DNA from: JALZAA01 sp035316025
Lineage (GTDB): Bacteria > Actinomycetota > Acidimicrobiia > IMCC26256 > JACDBD01
Direction of reading: 5' to 3'
NCBI GenBank assembly: GCA_035316025.1
Contig: DATFXL010000075.1
Coordinates: forward strand, 1 to 21,582
DNA length: 21,582 nt
Positions 17,453 through 21,582 of this stretch are shown one piece after another. The position numbers and the translations under genes are program-made. Under the pieces are notes generated by a model, which saw only the letters and a list, made by a program, of their open reading frames with translations, did not search any database and was not told the origin of the DNA. Every line of letters starts with the position of its first letter. The stretch's first letter is position 1.

Positions 17453-18259
17453 TCAGATCGTCACCTTGTCGTGGAGGTCTGCGAAGCGCTTCTCGCCGAT
17501 GCCCCGCACGTCGCGCAGCTCGTTCACGGACCGGAAGCCGCCCCGTCGTTCCCGTTCGGAGATGATCGCCTCGGCGAGCGTGGGCCCGATGCCGGGAAGC
17601 GCTTCGAGCTCGGCGGACGTGGCGCTGTTGAGGTTCACGAGCGCCGACGGGTCGGCGGCGCCATCCCCGGCGGCACTGCCTCCGCCGGAGGACGGGCCAG
17701 GCGGAGCCGCCTCGCCCACGCGCTGCACCAGCACACGCTGGCCGTCGGCGATCTTCGCCGCGAGGTTGAGCCGGTTCAGGTCGGCATCGGGAACGCCGCC
17801 GCCGGCGGCCTCGATGGCATCGATCACCCGCGTCCCCGCGCCGAGGTCGTACACGCCCGGCTTCACCACGGCGCCGGCGACGTGGACGGTGACTCGCTCA
17901 CCCTTCTGGGCCGCTCCGGTCGAGCCGCCCGACGCGGTGGACGCCGTGGCCGAACCCGTCGTGGCGGGCGCCCCCGCGGTCGGGCCGCGGCGAGCCGGCG
18001 GCGACGACGGCGATCCACCGGCGCCGAGCCGGTACCAAACGAAACCGGCGGCCAGCGCGACGAGCACCAGCGCGACGATTCCGACGCGCGTGTCGCCGCA
18101 CAGCTCCCGCAGGCGGTCGGCGAACCGCTCCCGCGGACCGCCCCACGGTCCGGGCCGCGGCGGGAACGCAGTCTCTCGCTCACTGCGATCGGCCGGTTCC
18201 CAGAAGCCGGAGTGGCGCGATTCGCGCTCGACGGTGTCGGTGCGGGACGGCTCGGACAT
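17453..18259 (-). CDS. comEA: ComEA-type DNA-binding protein (SLBB and helix-hairpin-helix)
   Basis: Membrane-anchored DNA receptor of the competence type, 268 aa. A charged cytoplasmic N-terminus (1-57) precedes one membrane helix (about 58-76). A low-complexity S/T/G/A/P linker (80-118) leads to an SLBB domain (about 122-181, 'VHVAGAVVKPGVYDLGAGTR'). A second linker follows, then a tandem helix-hairpin-helix domain: 'VNLNSATSAELEALPGIGPT' (208-227) and 'LRDVRGIGEKRFADLHDKV' (248-266). Start: ATG with GGAGG five nt upstream, the strongest Shine-Dalgarno site in this region. It heads the comEA-comEC-folP2-holA operon. Confidence 0.94.
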   Translation of the reverse strand: MSEPSRTDTVERESRHSGFWEPADRSERETAFPPRPGPWGGPRERFADRLRELCGDTRVGIVALVLVALAAGFVWYRLGAGGSPSSPPARRGPTAGAPATTGSATASTASGGSTGAAQKGERVTVHVAGAVVKPGVYDLGAGTRVIDAIEAAGGGVPDADLNRLNLAAKIADGQRVLVQRVGEAAPPGPSSGGGSAAGDGAADPSALVNLNSATSAELEALPGIGPTLAEAIISERERRGGFRSVNELRDVRGIGEKRFADLHDKVTI

Positions 18260-18338
18260 GGCTACCTCCGGAGGCGCGCGGGCAGAGACCGGAGGAAGCG
18301 GGAGGGGAAGCGCGGGCCGACGACCCGAGGTAGCCCGG

Positions 18339-18344
18339 ACGGTA
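18339..18344 (-). promoter_or_regulatory. Weak candidate -10 for comEA
   Basis: Minus-strand TACCGT in the 116-nt gap upstream of comEA fits TAnnnT, about 80 nt before the ATG; TTCCCC is found 17 nt further upstream. Two copies of GGTAGC (plus-strand orientation) lie in the same gap. Support is slight. Confidence 0.2.
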
Positions 18345-18375
18345 GCGCACGACGCAGTTCCGGGGAAGAGGCGCG

Positions 18376-18717
18376 TCAGCGGCCCGTGAGGGCGCGTGCC
18401 TCGGCCTCGAGCGGAATCGCCTCATAGGCGTCCCGGTGGCCGAGCCCGCGTCGTCGCCCACGGGCATACGCGCGCAGGTAGCGGGCAAGGAAACGGACGG
18501 CGCCCAGCTCCCGCCATTGGCGCACGTGCACCATCTCGTGGGCGATCAGGGCCTCATCGCGCTCGTGACCACGGCGCAACAGGATCCACCGCCCGAGCGT
18601 CATGCCCGAGACTCCGGGGCTCAGGACCGGGATCGTCGCCACGCGGGCACGATCGAGATCGCGCACGGGGACGTGCGTGAACAGGTCGCGCTCGCGTGCG
18701 TCGAGACGCCGCGGCAC
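18376..18717 (-). CDS. Small HExxH protein, putative zinc metalloprotease-like
   Basis: 113 aa, GTG start (18715-18717), seven nt after the leuS stop, so likely co-transcribed and reinitiated. No Shine-Dalgarno is visible. It contains HEMVH (60-64) within 'ALIAHEMVHVRQWRELG' (56-72), a zincin-type signature, followed by 'FLARYLRAYARG' (76-87) and 'AYEAIPLEAEARAL' (97-110), where Glu104 or Glu106 could be a third metal ligand. 'SPGVSGMTLGRWILLRRG' (33-50) precedes it as a likely beta-hairpin. There is no signal peptide or membrane helix. It resembles small conserved actinobacterial proteins of unknown function; protease activity is unproven and the protein is far smaller than ordinary proteases. 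Confidence 0.78.
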   Translation of the reverse strand: MPRRLDARERDLFTHVPVRDLDRARVATIPVLSPGVSGMTLGRWILLRRGHERDEALIAHEMVHVRQWRELGAVRFLARYLRAYARGRRRGLGHRDAYEAIPLEAEARALTGR

Positions 18718-18724
18718 GGGTCTG

Positions 18725-21580
18725 CTATCTCGTGACGAAGTTGACGAGCCGTCCCGGCACGACGATCGCCTTCAGAACTTCGGCGCCCCCCAGGAGCTCG
18801 GCGATGCGCTCGTCGGCGCGCGCGCCGGCCTCGTGCTCGGCTTCGCTCGCACCGGCTGGCACCTTCACGCGAGCGCGCACCTTGCCGTCCACCTGCACCG
18901 GGATCTCGACCTCGTCGACGACAAGGTACGCGGGGTCGGGCTCAGGGAACTCCTCGTACGCGAGCGATTCGGCGTGGCCGAGGCGCGCCCACATCTCCTC
19001 GGCGAGGTGTGGCGCCAGCGGCGCCAGCATCAGCGTCATGGCGGAGACGACCTCGAGGGCCGCCGCCCCCGTCTGCGCCACCACCGCCGTCAGCCGGTTG
19101 TTCAGCTCGAACAGGCGCGCGATCGCGGTGTTGAACTGGAGCTGCGCCATGTCGGCCCGCACCGCGGCGATCGTCCGATGGAGGACGCGCCGAGTCTCCT
19201 CGTCGGCGGGCGCGTCCGACACGCGGATCGCGCCCGTCTCCTCGTCGACGGCGTTGCGCCAGAACCGCTGCAGGAACCGGTGCACGCCGACGATGTCGGC
19301 CGTGTTCCAGGGCCGGCTGGCGTCGAGCGGCCCCATGAACATCTCGTAGAGGCGGAGCGTGTCGGCGCCGTAGTCGGCATAGATGTCGTCGGGCGCGACC
19401 GCGTTCTTCCGGCTCTTGCCCATCCGGCCCTGCTGGCGGGTGACCTCCCTGCCTTCGAAGAAGAACTTCCCCCCTCGTTCTTCGACCTCGTTGGCGGCCA
19501 CGTACACGCCCCGGTCGTCGAGGTACTCGTACGCCGTGATGGTGCCTTGATTGAACAACCGCGCGAAGGGCTCAGGCGTCGAAACGTGACCGAGGTCGTA
19601 GAGCACCTTGTGCCAGAACCGCGCGTACAGAAGATGCAGCACCGCGTGCTCGGCGCCACCGATGTACAGGTCGACACCGCCCGAGGGGGTCTCGCTCCGC
19701 ATCCAATAGCGCTCGACGTCGGGCTCCACGATGCGGTTCTCGTCGGTGGGATCGAGATAGCGCAGGTAGTACCAGCAGGATCCCGCCCATTGGGGCATCG
19801 TGTTCGTCTCGCGGAAGTAGGTTTTCGTACCCTCGCCGAGATCGGCCTCGACCGTGACCCAGTCCTTGGCGCGCGCCAGCGGCGGCTCCGGCAACGTCTC
19901 CTCGTCATCGGGGACGATCCTCGGCTGGAAGTCCGTCATCTCCGGAAGCTCGACCGGGAGCATCGACTCCGGGAGCCCGACGGGCAACCCGGTCTCGTCG
20001 TACACGATCGGGAACGGCTCGCCCCAGTACCGCTGCCGGCTGAACAGCCAGTCGCGCAGCTTGTACGTCACCGCGCCGGCGCCGTTGGTCGTGTCCTCGA
20101 GCCATTCGGTGATCTTGCGCTTGGCATCCTCCACGCCCAGGCCGTCGAGGAACCCGCTGTTGGTCGCGGGCCCGTCGCCGAGGTACGCCTCGCCGTCGAA
20201 GTCGGGCGGCGGCTGCACCGTGCGGATGATCGGGAGTTCGAACTCCTCGGCGAAGTCCCAGTCGCGCTGGTCCTGACCGGGCACGGCCATGATGGCACCC
20301 GTCCCGTATCCGGCGAGGACGTAGTCGGCGATGAAGATCGGGATCCGAGCGTCGTTGACGGGGTTGACCGCGTACGCGCCGATGAAGACGCCTGTCTTCT
20401 CACGCCCCTCGGCCTGCCGTTCGAGGTCCGTCTTCTCGGACGCGAAGTTCCGATAGGCCTCGACCGCCTCGACCGGCGACACGTCGATGCCGAACGTGCC
20501 GCGCCACTCGAGCGGGGTATCGACGGGCCACTCGTTGGCGACAATCTCGTCGACGAGATCGAGCTCCGGCGCGAGCACCATGTACGTCGCGCCGAAGACG
20601 GTGTCGGGGCGCGTCGTGAACACCCGGATGCCGAGGTCCTCGTGTTCCTCGACCGGAAACACGATGTCGGCGCCCTCGCTCCGGCCGATCCAGTTGCGCT
20701 GCATGACCTTGATCGACTCGGGCCAGTCGAGCACGTCGAGATCACCGAGCAGGCGCTCGGCGTACTTCGTGATGCGCAGCATCCACTGCTCGAGCGGACG
20801 CTTGTATACCGGGTGGTTGCCGCGTTCGCTCCGACCGTCGGCGGTGACCTCCTCGTTGGCGAGGACGGTGCCGAGAGCCGGGCTCCAGTTGACCGCCACC
20901 TCGTCCAGATACGCGAGGCGGACAGAGTCGATCACCTTTCTGCGCTCCAGTGCGTCCAGGTCGTTCCAGGAGCGGCCGTCCGGCACGGCACGCGTGCCGG
21001 CCTCGAGCTCGGCGACCAGCTCGTCGATGGGACGAGCCTTGCCCTGATGATCGTCGTACCACGCGTTGAACATCTGCAGGAAGACCCATTGCGTCCAGCG
21101 GTAGTAGTGGACGTCGGTGGTCGATACGCCGCGGCGAGGATCATGGCCGAGCCCGAGGCGACGCAGTTGGCCCTTCATGGTCGCGATGTTTTGATCAGTC
21201 GTGACACGCGGGTGCTGCCCGGTTTCGAGCGCGTACTGCTCGGCGGGGAGCCCGAAGGCGTCGTACCCCATGGCGTGGAGAACGTTGCGGCCCATCATGC
21301 GCATGAAGCGCGCGTACACGTCGGTGCCGATGTACCCGAGGGGGTGGCCGACGTGGAGACCCGCGCCGCTCGGATACGGGAACATGTCGAGCACGTACAG
21401 CTTGGTCCGGTCGGCGACGCGCTCGAAGCCGTCGGAAAGCAGGCCGTTCGGATTGGGCGTCCAGAACGTTCGCTCCTGCTCCCAGCGATCCTGCCAGCGC
21501 TGCTCGATCTCGTTCGCGAGGCGCGCCGTGTACCGGTACGGCGGGGCGTCGTCGGTCTTCGGCGTTCGCGTATCAGTCAT
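18725..21580 (-). CDS. leuS: Leucine-tRNA ligase
   Basis: Class Ia aminoacyl-tRNA synthetase, charging tRNA-Leu in the cytoplasm, with editing activity. 951 aa, a length seen in actinobacterial LeuRS. Catalytic HxGH is 'HVGH' (76-79) after 'DMFPYPSGAGL' (65-75). The CP1 editing domain has the Thr-rich 'TTRPDTVFGATYM' (322-334) and 'MAVPGQDQRDWDFA' (431-444), whose Asp437 is the expected amino-group-binding residue. The KMSKS loop is 'RMGKS' (719-723), a variant found in actinobacterial LeuRS. The anticodon-binding and C-terminal domains reach the end ('VQVDGKVRARVKVPAGA'). The ATG is at 21578-21580; the edge of the window hides its ribosome-binding site and promoter. Confidence 0.96.
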   Translation of the reverse strand: MTDTRTPKTDDAPPYRYTARLANEIEQRWQDRWEQERTFWTPNPNGLLSDGFERVADRTKLYVLDMFPYPSGAGLHVGHPLGYIGTDVYARFMRMMGRNVLHAMGYDAFGLPAEQYALETGQHPRVTTDQNIATMKGQLRRLGLGHDPRRGVSTTDVHYYRWTQWVFLQMFNAWYDDHQGKARPIDELVAELEAGTRAVPDGRSWNDLDALERRKVIDSVRLAYLDEVAVNWSPALGTVLANEEVTADGRSERGNHPVYKRPLEQWMLRITKYAERLLGDLDVLDWPESIKVMQRNWIGRSEGADIVFPVEEHEDLGIRVFTTRPDTVFGATYMVLAPELDLVDEIVANEWPVDTPLEWRGTFGIDVSPVEAVEAYRNFASEKTDLERQAEGREKTGVFIGAYAVNPVNDARIPIFIADYVLAGYGTGAIMAVPGQDQRDWDFAEEFELPIIRTVQPPPDFDGEAYLGDGPATNSGFLDGLGVEDAKRKITEWLEDTTNGAGAVTYKLRDWLFSRQRYWGEPFPIVYDETGLPVGLPESMLPVELPEMTDFQPRIVPDDEETLPEPPLARAKDWVTVEADLGEGTKTYFRETNTMPQWAGSCWYYLRYLDPTDENRIVEPDVERYWMRSETPSGGVDLYIGGAEHAVLHLLYARFWHKVLYDLGHVSTPEPFARLFNQGTITAYEYLDDRGVYVAANEVEERGGKFFFEGREVTRQQGRMGKSRKNAVAPDDIYADYGADTLRLYEMFMGPLDASRPWNTADIVGVHRFLQRFWRNAVDEETGAIRVSDAPADEETRRVLHRTIAAVRADMAQLQFNTAIARLFELNNRLTAVVAQTGAAALEVVSAMTLMLAPLAPHLAEEMWARLGHAESLAYEEFPEPDPAYLVVDEVEIPVQVDGKVRARVKVPAGASEAEHEAGARADERIAELLGGAEVLKAIVVPGRLVNFVTR

Positions 21581-21582
21581 CC

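Noticed and set aside
14214..18389. Plus-strand frames opposite holA, folP2-like, comEC and comEA
   Set aside because: All are shadows; translations are Arg/Glu/His-rich without domain signatures.
19409..19423. LeuRS 'RMGKS' in place of KMSKS as a possible sign of inactivation
   Set aside because: This variant occurs in actinobacterial LeuRS, and the HxGH and editing motifs are intact.

Overview
The window is a high-G+C bacterial chromosome segment that is almost entirely coding. Gene content and order point to an actinobacterium: leuS, comEA, comEC, holA, rpsT, lepA, then hrcA, dnaJ, rsmE, phoH, ybeY, corC, era is a classic actinobacterial succession. A BldD homologue, a SigK/RskA-type pair, a FolP2-type DHPS homologue and a LeuRS of the actinobacterial 'MGKS' type agree with this. 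A cytochrome c domain fused to oxidase subunit II and the absence of a fast-growing actinomycete context suggest a deep-branching class such as Acidimicrobiia, but this is inference.

Layout, left to right; all genes are on the minus strand unless noted. Positions 1-1609 hold ctaD (5' part only) and ctaC, the terminal oxidase genes. Positions 1752-6157 hold era, corC-like, ybeY, phoH and a bldD-like regulator; the 193-nt phoH-ybeY interval carries a possible small coupled ORF. Positions 6277-9326 hold rsmE, dnaJ and hrcA behind a CIRCE operator. Positions 9347-10707 hold an anti-sigma factor and its ECF sigma factor, divergent from a plus-strand acyl-CoA dehydrogenase (10794-11927). lepA (minus) converges on that gene and diverges from rpsT (plus, 13804-14070). 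rpsT converges on a run of tightly packed minus-strand genes: holA, folP2-like, comEC, comEA, a small HExxH protein and leuS (to 21580, two bases from the edge).

Functional logic: the hrcA-dnaJ unit should be autorepressed by HrcA at CIRCE and released by heat or unfolded protein, and its read-through would carry rsmE and perhaps the ribosome and RNA genes beyond. YbeY, RsmE, Era, LepA, bS20 and LeuRS all serve translation or ribosome assembly. ComEA and ComEC are DNA-uptake-type proteins. The bldD-like gene adds a likely cyclic-di-GMP-responsive regulator, and sigK/rskA adds a membrane-signal-responsive sigma switch, both within an otherwise housekeeping neighbourhood.

No stretch over 300 bases lacks a gene; the largest gaps are 4467-4659 and 9175-9346. 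I see no tRNA or rRNA gene, CRISPR array, insertion sequence, prophage or obvious horizontally acquired island. The more interesting items are the BldD homologue with a preserved c-di-GMP motif and a palindrome at its predicted promoter, the double-ATGA mini-ORF between phoH and ybeY, the FolP2-type enzyme inside the com/holA cluster, and the small zincin-like protein beside leuS.
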